Shown here one piece after another: positions 7,111 to 14,063 of a stretch of 15,587 nt of DNA. Within the stretch, counting starts at the first letter, position 1. Every line of letters begins with the position of its first letter. The notes beneath the pieces were generated by a model. The model made no database searches. It was not told where the DNA came from and saw nothing but the letters and a program-made list of their open reading frames with translations. Source of the stretch: Planctomycetales bacterium (GTDB taxonomy: Bacteria; Planctomycetota; Phycisphaerae; SM23-33); contig DAOWOP010000046.1 in NCBI GenBank assembly GCA_030642005.1, positions 1 to 15,587 of the forward strand, given 5' to 3'. The translations under genes were made by a program, and so were the position numbers.

Positions 7111-7893
7111 TTATTTTGCGAGGCCTTTTCGCCATTTCAAGTATTCTTCAAGATTCCTGTAGTGAACTTCCGAGTCAATGGCTCGCGCCATGTCGCGAGT
7201 CAGATAGTTGGTCCAGTAGTCGTCGAATACCTCCTTGCCGTGAGATGCGAATGGTCCATTTCCTTCAAGTACAGTATTGATCTCTTTGACAGAACCGATG
7301 TTCTTTGTGTTTCCACTTCCGGGATGATCGGAGCCAATTCGCCATTTTTCCTGAACGAGAAAGACAAAATCCCCAACAACGGAAACGATGTCGGACAGAT
7401 CCTCCATCGCATATATTTTGTCCTCGCTCGTGCATCCTTCGCTTCGTGTATAGATGATACCAAGGACAAAGTGCTCAGAATATTCCTCATAAGGGAAAGT
7501 GATATTCTTATTGGATTTTCGCTGCCGAAAGTATCCGGTGAAGGCGCCGAGTGTGAAGCCATTCACTTTTTCCGACCCTGTCCTGTACGTACTTTTCAAA
7601 TCAAGTGCGATTTTTGTTCCGTCCTGCGCTATGAGGCTGATGTCGGGGTAATGATTCTGATGCTCACTCATAACCAATCGGTATTTATTTTCTTCGGCAA
7701 AGCGAGAAAGGATTGGAAAAAGCATCAATTCGATTATTTTTGAAACAACCTTGGTGTCTATTGAAATGGCATAAATATTTCGATAGACATCGATAAATCC
7801 CTTAACGGTCCAGTCGCCGGTGTCAGTGGAAATAGTACGCTTGAATTTATCAAGGTGCTCCAGCAGGCATTTTTTGAAGATGTGAGGTTCCAT
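7111..7893 (-). CDS. EcoRV-type type II restriction endonuclease
   Basis: A 260-aa protein that matches R.EcoRV, as I recall it, along nearly its whole length. Shared blocks are IDTKVVSKIIEL (residues 45-56), QNHYPDISL (79-87), KIALDLKSTY (94-103), GFTLGAFTGYFR (112-123), FPYEEYSEHF, IIYTR (146-150), GSGNTKNIGS (192-201) and FDDYW. The catalytic PD...DxK residues are P83, D84, D98 and K100, equivalent to EcoRV D74, D90 and K92. GSGNTKNIGS equals the EcoRV loop whose Gly and Asn residues read GATATC, so the same target with blunt cutting is predicted. Activity is inferred. The gene starts 12 bp after the D12 methyltransferase stop, and no strong ribosome-binding site is seen. Its GC is low (19 and 20 of 60 in the rows at 7681 and 7741), which points to horizontal transfer. 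Confidence 0.93.
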   Translation of the reverse strand: MEPHIFKKCLLEHLDKFKRTISTDTGDWTVKGFIDVYRNIYAISIDTKVVSKIIELMLFPILSRFAEENKYRLVMSEHQNHYPDISLIAQDGTKIALDLKSTYRTGSEKVNGFTLGAFTGYFRQRKSNKNITFPYEEYSEHFVLGIIYTRSEGCTSEDKIYAMEDLSDIVSVVGDFVFLVQEKWRIGSDHPGSGNTKNIGSVKEINTVLEGNGPFASHGKEVFDDYWTNYLTRDMARAIDSEVHYRNLEEYLKWRKGLAK

Positions 7894-7905
7894 AGTTGTT
7901 TGGGA

Positions 7906-8979
7906 TCAGGTTCCGATTAAAAGGATTTCTTCAGATTCGGAATTAGTGGAAAGTACGTACTGATATTGGCCGAAGCGCTTAAGTTGCACTTCATTCTTGT
8001 ATCGGCCAAGCAAAGAAGAAAGTTCCGATACGGAAGGAATGCCGTCGCTTCGATAAGAAACCACGATTATGCTGTTTTGGAAACGCTTGAATAATTCGTC
8101 AAAAGCGGAAAATATTTGCTTTTTATCCGTCCACTTGTTTGATCGAGGCTTCAGACGGTGATGCTTTGCTGCAAAGTCAATATGTTCGCACCAGTCGTCA
8201 TACATCGCCAGACCTTCCAGGAAGTGATAAAACCCGAAGTAATCAACCGGCGCGCCTCTTTGGGGGATGTAAGGAGTATCCACGTATATCAAGTCATAAT
8301 CGCCTGATACGTCGATGGCATCAAGGTTAAGCGCGCGGTTCTTGCCGCCGTTGTCGAATGCCGCCCCGTTTGCCTCTGCTGCGAAATTACGAAACAGTTG
8401 CTCGAATGGCTGATCCCAGGTGGCTTTGTTTCCGAAGGAGCGTTCGACATCAGCAAGGCGGATATAGAGGTTCTTTCGATGGAATAAATTATAGGGACGC
8501 TTAATGATACATGCCTGGCAAAGCGCGAAGAATGCTATGGCGAATTCATACGGATCGCTGAGTTGACGGATATTGGTAATCGTTTGATCTATCCAGGCGT
8601 TTTCCTCATCTGTGAAATATATGTCGTGGAAATTGTCGTGGACGACACACGGATATGTAATGCCCGAATGGTTGTCGAGAATCCAATCGACCTGTTCAGA
8701 ATCCAGCCGGACATGACTGTTCTCGACGAGCGCCAGCCCAAAGTAATAGTTAAAGCGAAGCAGGTCATTGTATGTAACCTGTTTTCCCGCTTGCTTCAGG
8801 TGGTAGGCAACGACACCGGTTCCGCCAAACGCATCCAGGCAGGTCGCGAAATCCAGGCCGGCGTTCTGTTTCCATATCCAATCGGCGACTTTGGCCTTAC
8901 TGCCCTGATAGCGCGTTGCAGGAAACGTACCCGCCAGAGCAGGAAAAAGCGATTCGTGCTGGAGTATTGTCTTTCCCAT
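7906..8979 (-). CDS. D12-class (Dam-like) adenine-specific DNA methyltransferase
   Basis: A 357-aa N6-adenine methyltransferase of the D12 class, the class that contains Dam and M.EcoRV. It begins with TRYQGSKAKVADWI (residues 22-35, motif X). LDAFGGTGVVAYHL (48-61) is the S-adenosylmethionine-binding motif I, QVTYND (67-72) follows, and DLIYVDTPY (229-237) is the catalytic motif IV. That motif reads DTPY where Dam and M.EcoRV have DPPY. A Thr there is, as I recall, also found in some relatives, so it need not mean inactivity. Because it is next to an EcoRV-type nuclease, it is the best candidate for protecting GATATC, an inference from context. It sits 13 bp after the preceding methyltransferase gene and 12 bp before the nuclease, consistent with one transcript. 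Confidence 0.9.
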   Translation of the reverse strand: MGKTILQHESLFPALAGTFPATRYQGSKAKVADWIWKQNAGLDFATCLDAFGGTGVVAYHLKQAGKQVTYNDLLRFNYYFGLALVENSHVRLDSEQVDWILDNHSGITYPCVVHDNFHDIYFTDEENAWIDQTITNIRQLSDPYEFAIAFFALCQACIIKRPYNLFHRKNLYIRLADVERSFGNKATWDQPFEQLFRNFAAEANGAAFDNGGKNRALNLDAIDVSGDYDLIYVDTPYIPQRGAPVDYFGFYHFLEGLAMYDDWCEHIDFAAKHHRLKPRSNKWTDKKQIFSAFDELFKRFQNSIIVVSYRSDGIPSVSELSSLLGRYKNEVQLKRFGQYQYVLSTNSESEEILLIGT

Positions 8980-8992
8980 TTCTGCTTCGAGA

Positions 8993-9928
8993 TTATAACA
9001 ATCTCGGCTGCCTTTGCTCGTCTTTCAGCCTCTTTTCCGCGGCTTGACAGTATTCCGGTGAAATATCAATGCCAATGTAGTGCCTTTTCAACTTATACGC
9101 CACCAGGGCAGTAGTTCCGACGCCGTTAAACGGGTCCAGGACAACATCGTCCTGGTAACTGAACAGTTTCAACAGCCTGGCCACAAGTTCTTCGGGGAAC
9201 ATTGCAGGATGATCATATTTCTTCATGTTTCTTTCCGGCGCGATGTCCCATTTGGCATAGACCCACTTTTTGAATTCATCGCCCGTTATGTCAATCTTCT
9301 CGGCCAAACCCTTCTTGCGATGCGATTCCTTGCAGAACACCTCCACGAATTCCCATGTATATTTCAAATAGGGCATACTTGGGCTTTTCCAACTGCCCCA
9401 GGCAGTGTATTTGCAATTGTAGTTATGTTTGTCCCATAGAATCTCCGCTTTCCACAACAAGCCCAGTTCGAGCAGTTGCTTTGAGACGATATGATGTGTC
9501 GGCATATAGTCCGAAAACAATGGCTGGACGTTCACGCAGAATCTGCCTCCGGGTTTAAGAACGCGGTAACATTCCTTCCATATCCTGTTAAGGTTGTCGA
9601 AGTAGTCCTGCCAATAGACGGCATCTTTGGCGCCGTCGGCTGAATAATCCAGTCCGAAGTTGTAAGGCGGTGAAGTAACGATAATATCGATACAATTATC
9701 GGGGAATTCCCGCAGTTGTTTTTCACTGTCGCCGCAATAGATTTTATCCAGTTTGCCCGATATTGCGCTTTCGTCAACGGCTGTCGCCGTTGCCTTCAAA
9801 TGCTTTGTTCCCTTTCGGGTTTTCTCCTTTTCCGCGCGGTTGAGGACCTTTCTCTCACGATTAAGAAGTTTCGCGTCGGGATATTGCATTGTCAGACTGG
9901 ATTTTGACAACCGGCTTTCACCTTTCAT
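8993..9928 (-). CDS. Beta-class N4/N6 DNA methyltransferase
   Basis: A 311-aa site-specific DNA methyltransferase of the N6_N4_Mtase type. The catalytic motif comes first (DIIVTSPPYN, residues 81-90). RVLKPGGRFCVNV follows at about 122-134, then HPAMFPEELVARLL at 240-253, and the S-adenosylmethionine motif DPFNGVGTTALVAY at 265-278 with YIGIDIS. The motif IV-before-motif I order defines the beta class. SPPY is common in N4-cytosine enzymes but also occurs in adenine enzymes, so the target base is open. The first ~50 residues form a basic, Lys/Arg-rich extension before the fold (KIYCGD at 62-67). The start is uncertain: ATG at 9928, or a TTG about 20 bases downstream preceded by AAAGGTGA. It is the first R-M gene and starts 73 bp after nifJ ends. 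No C-protein gene lies upstream. Confidence 0.9.
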   Translation of the reverse strand: MKGESRLSKSSLTMQYPDAKLLNRERKVLNRAEKEKTRKGTKHLKATATAVDESAISGKLDKIYCGDSEKQLREFPDNCIDIIVTSPPYNFGLDYSADGAKDAVYWQDYFDNLNRIWKECYRVLKPGGRFCVNVQPLFSDYMPTHHIVSKQLLELGLLWKAEILWDKHNYNCKYTAWGSWKSPSMPYLKYTWEFVEVFCKESHRKKGLAEKIDITGDEFKKWVYAKWDIAPERNMKKYDHPAMFPEELVARLLKLFSYQDDVVLDPFNGVGTTALVAYKLKRHYIGIDISPEYCQAAEKRLKDEQRQPRLL

Positions 9929-9978
9929 CCGTTCTTTTTATCGAGACTACCCATCGCCGTACCGGCGACGGCTAAACT

Positions 9979-10006
9979 GACTACTGGCTACCGACTACCG
10001 GCTACT
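9979..10006. repeat. Four tandem 7-bp units at the nifJ 3' end
   Basis: GACTACT (9979), GGCTACC (9986), GACTACC (9993) and GGCTACT (10000) are four consecutive variants of GRCTACY. The last unit covers the nifJ stop codon (TAG at 10004-10002 on the minus strand). Just left of it, GCCGT and ACGGC (near 9956 and 9968) could form a 5-bp stem. No T-run follows on the minus strand, so I do not call a terminator. Confidence 0.8.
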
Positions 10007-13000
10007 TTTCGTTTCCGGGCGTGGCCGCCAGTTGCTGGTACATTTGCCATCGGCGGTTGACGTCCTGCTGGGCGAGTTCGATAAGACGGGCGGCCTCGTC
10101 CGGCTTGCTCTTGGTGAGCATTGTGTAACGGGTTTCGTTATAGGCGTAGTCTTTCAGCGCCATCGTCGGGGCCTTGCTGTCGAGTTGCAGCGGGTTTTTA
10201 CCCTGCTCTGTGAGTCGCGGGTCGTGGCGGTAGAGCAGCCATGCGCCGGACGCGACGGCGGCCTTCTGCTGATCAACGGCGGTCCGCATGTTGATTCCGT
10301 GCATGATGCAGTGGCTGTAGGCCACGATGAGGCTTGGCCCGTCGTAACTTTCCGCCTCGACGAAGGCCTTGACGCACTGGTTGTCGTTTGCGCCCATTGC
10401 GACCTGGGCGACGTAGATGTTTCCGTAGGTCATTGCCAGCAAGCCGAGGTCTTTCTTGGGCGCCGGTTTTCCACCGGCGGCGAACTTGGCGACTGCGGCT
10501 CGCGGCGTAGCCTTGGAACACTGCCCGCCGGTGTTGGAATAGACCTGTGTATCGAGTACCAGGATGTTGATGTTTCGCCCGATGGTCAGGACGTGGTCCA
10601 GCCCGCCGTAGCCGATGTCGTACGCCCACCCGTCGCCGCCGAGGCCCCAGACGCTCTTGCGCACCAGCGCATCGGCAATGCTCGACAACTGCACCGATTC
10701 GGGCGTCTTGATGCCGGCCAATGCCGCCCGCAGCGCATCGACGCGATCGCGCTGCTCGGCGATACCGGCCTCGTCGGACTGCTCGGCATTGAGCAGCCCA
10801 TCGACAAGGCCTTTGCCGATCTTGTCGGCAAGGGCGCCGAGAAGTTCGCGGGCGAATTCGTTCTGTTTGTCCAGCGTCAGGCGGAAGCCGAAACTGAACT
10901 CGGCGGTGTCCTCGAAGAGGCTGTTATTCCAGGTCGGTCCCCGGCCGTCTTCGTTGACGGCGTATGGCGTTGTCGGGAGGTTTCCGCCGTAGATGCTGGA
11001 GCATCCGGTGGCGTTTCCGATGATCGCCCGGTCGCCGAAAAGTTGTGTCAGCAGTTTGACATAAGGCGTTTCGCCGCAGCCGGCACAGGCGCCGGAGTAC
11101 TCAAACAGCGGCCTGCACAACTGGCTGCCCTTGACGGTGTTGATACGCAGTTTGCCTCGGTCGTAGTCGGGGATATTCAGGAAGAAATCATAGTTCTCCC
11201 GCTCTGCCTCGCGCAGCGGCGGTTGGAAGGCCATGTTAATCGCTCTTTTCTCCGGCTCGGCCTTGTTCTTTGCCGGGCAGACGTGGACGCAGGCGCCGCA
11301 GCCGGTGCAGTCTTCCGGCGCGACCTGCACAGTCCACTTCATATCGGCGAATTCCTTACCTTTGGCGTCAACGCTCTTAAACGTCGCAGGGGCCTTTTTC
11401 AGCAAGGCAGGGTCATAGACCTTGGTCCTGATGGCTGCGTGCGGGCAGGCGATGGAGCACTTGGCACACTGGATGCAAATTTCCGGGTCCCAGACGGGTA
11501 TTTCCAGTGCGAGGTTGCGCTTTTCCCATTGCGTTGTCGCCGTCGGCCAGACGCCATCGACGGGCATTTTAGAGACGGGCACGTCGTAGCCCCGCCCGGC
11601 AATAATCTCGGCGGTAAGGTTCTGAACGAACTGGGGCGCTTCAGCCGGGACGATCGGGGGCTTTTCAATGCCGGAACTCGCCTCGGCGGGAACCTTTATC
11701 TCGTGCATGTGCTCAATCGCCTGGTCCACAGCGGCATTGTTCATCTGGACAATCTTGTCGCCCTTCTTTCCGTAGGTCTTCTTGATGGCCTCTTTGATTT
11801 TATTGATGGCTTCGGTCTGTTCGAGTATGCCGGAGAGGTAGAAGAAGCAGGTCTGCATAACCGTGTTGATTCGCGCGCCCATTCCGGTGGCCTTGGCGAC
11901 TTCGTAGGCGTTAATCGCGTAGAACTTGAGTTTCTTGTCGATAATCGCCTGCTGGACGGATTTGGGCATCTTGTCCCAGGTCTGGTCCGTTTCGTAGGGT
12001 GTGTTCAGCAGGAACGTCGCGCCCTCAACGGCCGGTGCGAGGATGTCGTATCGCTCCAGGAACGTCCACTGGTGGCAGGCGACGAAATTGGCGTGGGTGA
12101 TCAGGTAGGTCGAGCGGATAGGTCTGGGACCGAACCGCAGGTGCGAGACGGTGATGGCCCCGGCACGCTTGGAGTCATAGACGAAGTAGCCCTGGGCGTA
12201 GTTGTCGGTTTCGTTACCGATTATCTTGATGGAGTTTTTGTTCGCGCCGACGGTTCCGTCAGACCCCAGCCCGTAGAACATCGCACGAACCACGTCGTCG
12301 CCTTCGGTGCTGAAGTCCGGGTCGTATTCCAGCGACGTGTGCGTTACGTCGTCGTTGATGCCGACGGTGAAATGATTTTTCGCTTGCGGTTTCGCGAGTT
12401 CGTCCAGAATCGCTTTGACCATCGCGGGCGTAAATTCCTTGCTGCTCAGGCCATAGCGTCCGCCGACGACCTTGATGTCCCTGCCGGCCTCGACCATTGC
12501 GTTGACGCAATCGAGGTAGAGCGGCTCGCCGGCCGATCCCGGCTCCTTCGTCCGGTCCATCGCGGCGATTGATTTTACCGTCTCCGGCAGCGCGTCGAGG
12601 AAGTGCTTCATTGAGAAGGGCCGATACAGGCGAACCTTCAGCAGCCCGACCTTTTCGCCATTGGCGTTGAGATATTCGACCGCTTCCTGGGCGGCTTCGG
12701 TGCTGCTGCCCATCAGGACGATTACGCGTTCGGCGTCCGGCGCGCCTATGTAGTCGAACAGGTGATACTCCCTGCCGACGATGCCGGTGAACCTGTCCAT
12801 TACCTTTTGGACGATGTCCGGGCAGGCGAGGTAGTACGGGTTGACGGTCTCCCTGCCCTGGAAATAGACATCGGGGTTCTGGGCGGTACCTCGGAGTGTT
12901 GGACGGTCCGGCGACATGCTGCGGGCGCGATGAGCAAGGACCATCTCGTCGTCTATCATCGCTCGCATGTCGTCGGTTGTCAGAAGTTCGACCTTCTGGA

Positions 13001-13556
13001 TTTCGTGTGTGGAGCGGAATCCGTCGAAGAAGTGGATAAACGGCACGCGCGATTCCAGCGTAGCGGCCTGGGCGATAAGGGCAAGATCCATCACTTCCTG
13101 GATGCCGCCGGCTGACAACAGCGCGTAACCCGTGCTGCGAACGGCCATTACGTCGCTGTGGTCGCCGAAGATGCTCAACGCCTGGCAGGCCAACGACCGG
13201 GCCGAGACGTGAAAGACCGTCGGCGTCAGTTCGCCGGCGATCTTGAACATCGTCGGGATCATCAGCATCAGGCCCTGGCTGGCGGTGAATGTGGTCGTCA
13301 GCGAGCCGGTCTGTAGCGCGCCGTGAACGGCTGCGGCAGCACCGGCTTCGGACTGCATCTCCATCACCAGCGGAACCGTGCCCCAGATATTCTTCTGGCC
13401 CGCGGCGCTCCATGCATCGGCGTGCTCGCCCATACCGCTGGAGGGCGTTATCGGGTAGATAGCGATGACCTCGTTGACCTTGTGGGCCACGTAGGCCGTC
13501 GCTTCGTTTCCGTCGATGGTTGCGATTGGTCGGGTTTGCGTGTCGGTCTTACTCAT
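10002..13556 (-). CDS. nifJ: Pyruvate:ferredoxin (flavodoxin) oxidoreductase, full length
   Basis: A 1184-aa single-chain PFOR, the normal length for the homodimeric enzyme. It oxidises pyruvate with CoA to acetyl-CoA and CO2 and reduces ferredoxin or flavodoxin in the cytoplasm of anaerobes. The N-terminus has IDGNEATAYVAHKVNEV and IYPITPSSGMGEHAD, the pyruvate and thiamine-binding domain I. Two 4Fe-4S motifs follow, CIQCAKCSIACP (about residue 693) and CTGCGACVHVCP (about 750). CAGCGETPY (about 823) and GCSSIYGGNLPTTPY come next, then the thiamine diphosphate site GGDGWAYDIGYGGLDH (about 976-991) and VYSNTGGQCSKATP. All key residues look intact. The ATG at 13556 is preceded by a purine-rich GAAGGGAAGAG, an adequate ribosome-binding site. 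Its presence suggests a fermentative or otherwise anaerobic metabolism. Confidence 0.97.
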   Translation of the reverse strand: MSKTDTQTRPIATIDGNEATAYVAHKVNEVIAIYPITPSSGMGEHADAWSAAGQKNIWGTVPLVMEMQSEAGAAAAVHGALQTGSLTTTFTASQGLMLMIPTMFKIAGELTPTVFHVSARSLACQALSIFGDHSDVMAVRSTGYALLSAGGIQEVMDLALIAQAATLESRVPFIHFFDGFRSTHEIQKVELLTTDDMRAMIDDEMVLAHRARSMSPDRPTLRGTAQNPDVYFQGRETVNPYYLACPDIVQKVMDRFTGIVGREYHLFDYIGAPDAERVIVLMGSSTEAAQEAVEYLNANGEKVGLLKVRLYRPFSMKHFLDALPETVKSIAAMDRTKEPGSAGEPLYLDCVNAMVEAGRDIKVVGGRYGLSSKEFTPAMVKAILDELAKPQAKNHFTVGINDDVTHTSLEYDPDFSTEGDDVVRAMFYGLGSDGTVGANKNSIKIIGNETDNYAQGYFVYDSKRAGAITVSHLRFGPRPIRSTYLITHANFVACHQWTFLERYDILAPAVEGATFLLNTPYETDQTWDKMPKSVQQAIIDKKLKFYAINAYEVAKATGMGARINTVMQTCFFYLSGILEQTEAINKIKEAIKKTYGKKGDKIVQMNNAAVDQAIEHMHEIKVPAEASSGIEKPPIVPAEAPQFVQNLTAEIIAGRGYDVPVSKMPVDGVWPTATTQWEKRNLALEIPVWDPEICIQCAKCSIACPHAAIRTKVYDPALLKKAPATFKSVDAKGKEFADMKWTVQVAPEDCTGCGACVHVCPAKNKAEPEKRAINMAFQPPLREAERENYDFFLNIPDYDRGKLRINTVKGSQLCRPLFEYSGACAGCGETPYVKLLTQLFGDRAIIGNATGCSSIYGGNLPTTPYAVNEDGRGPTWNNSLFEDTAEFSFGFRLTLDKQNEFARELLGALADKIGKGLVDGLLNAEQSDEAGIAEQRDRVDALRAALAGIKTPESVQLSSIADALVRKSVWGLGGDGWAYDIGYGGLDHVLTIGRNINILVLDTQVYSNTGGQCSKATPRAAVAKFAAGGKPAPKKDLGLLAMTYGNIYVAQVAMGANDNQCVKAFVEAESYDGPSLIVAYSHCIMHGINMRTAVDQQKAAVASGAWLLYRHDPRLTEQGKNPLQLDSKAPTMALKDYAYNETRYTMLTKSKPDEAARLIELAQQDVNRRWQMYQQLAATPGNEK

Positions 13557-13625
13557 TGTTATCTCTTCCCTTCAAATTAAAGTCTTATCGGCCTAGAAAA
13601 ACCGGGCATGTCCACCGCCCCCATT

Positions 13626-13727
13626 GGGTGCCGTGGCCGCTGTGTTTGCGGCCACGTTTGTTATCATTATACCTAGTGTACATCCATGAGTCTTATCGTA
13701 GTCGCAAACGCCGCGACCACGGCACCC
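13626..13727. repeat. 27-bp imperfect inverted repeat upstream of nifJ, with nested hairpin
   Basis: The arm at 13626-13652 (starting gggtgccgtgg) and the reverse complement of 13701-13727 agree at 23 of 27 positions, separated by 48 bases. Nested in the left arm is a perfect 8-bp stem, GTGGCCGC (13633-13640) with GCGGCCAC (13648-13655) and a 7-base loop. It begins 69 bp upstream of the nifJ start, so it may lie in the nifJ leader or promoter, or be a dispersed mobile repeat. The T-rich stretch after the nested stem on the plus strand is broken, so a plus-strand terminator is unlikely. Confidence 0.8.
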
Positions 13728-13968
13728 GACAGGCAACGAAACGAGCATATTCTCACGATTCCCGCGCAGATTTCAACTACTTTTCCGGCGGGATTAATAG
13801 CCGCGAACTACGCGAACAAGAAATTAAGAGAAACACAAGGTAGGCCCGCGACTGCTACTCTGCGAAGTCGCTACGTAGTACGTGTCGCTCCAGCCCATCC
13901 TGCAGGATGAATCCCGCTCAAAAAACCTCGAAAAAAAACCACAGCCCACATCTTAAATGATTTCCCTC
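13728..13968. other. Gene-free stretch between nifJ and the RCC1-like gene
   Basis: No convincing gene is visible. Short open frames (for example 13686-13910 on the plus strand) lack ribosome-binding sites and recognisable protein features. CATCCTGCAGGATG at 13896-13909 is a perfect 14-bp palindrome that could be an operator. Two A-rich runs follow at about 13920-13940. Nothing resembling a tRNA or other structured RNA was found by eye. Confidence 0.5.
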
Positions 13969-13996
13969 TTGACTTTTTCGGATTCTCTGGTATAGC
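13969..13996 (+). promoter_or_regulatory. Sigma-70-like promoter for the RCC1-like gene
   Basis: TTGACT (13969-13974) lies 16 bp before TATAGC (13991-13996). An alternative -10 is TAGCAT (13993-13998), with an 18-bp spacer. Both lie some 65-95 bp upstream of the ATG at 14064, in a locally AT-rich stretch. The -35 is a five-of-six match to consensus and the -10 is weaker. Confidence 0.45.
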
Positions 13997-14063
13997 ATAC
14001 GGACAAGGTTGCCATTTTATCATTCAAGTAATCTCAAGGGAGCATTTGAAAAGGAAGGACATC

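Noticed and set aside
7091..7135. Upstream ATG at 7135 as the start of acyltransferase copy 2
   Set aside because: It would overlap the nuclease gene and add 15 basic residues absent from the paralogue; the GTG at 7090 has a better ribosome-binding site.
7105..7743. 212-codon plus-strand open frame opposite the nuclease
   Set aside because: Shadow of the well-supported EcoRV-type gene.
10032..12572. 846-codon open frame on the plus strand opposite nifJ
   Set aside because: It is exactly antisense to conserved nifJ coding sequence, has no recognisable domain and is explained by GC-rich codon use in nifJ.
13520..13910. Two short plus-strand open frames upstream of the RCC1-like gene
   Set aside because: They cross the inverted repeat and the nifJ start, and lack ribosome-binding sites and protein-like composition.
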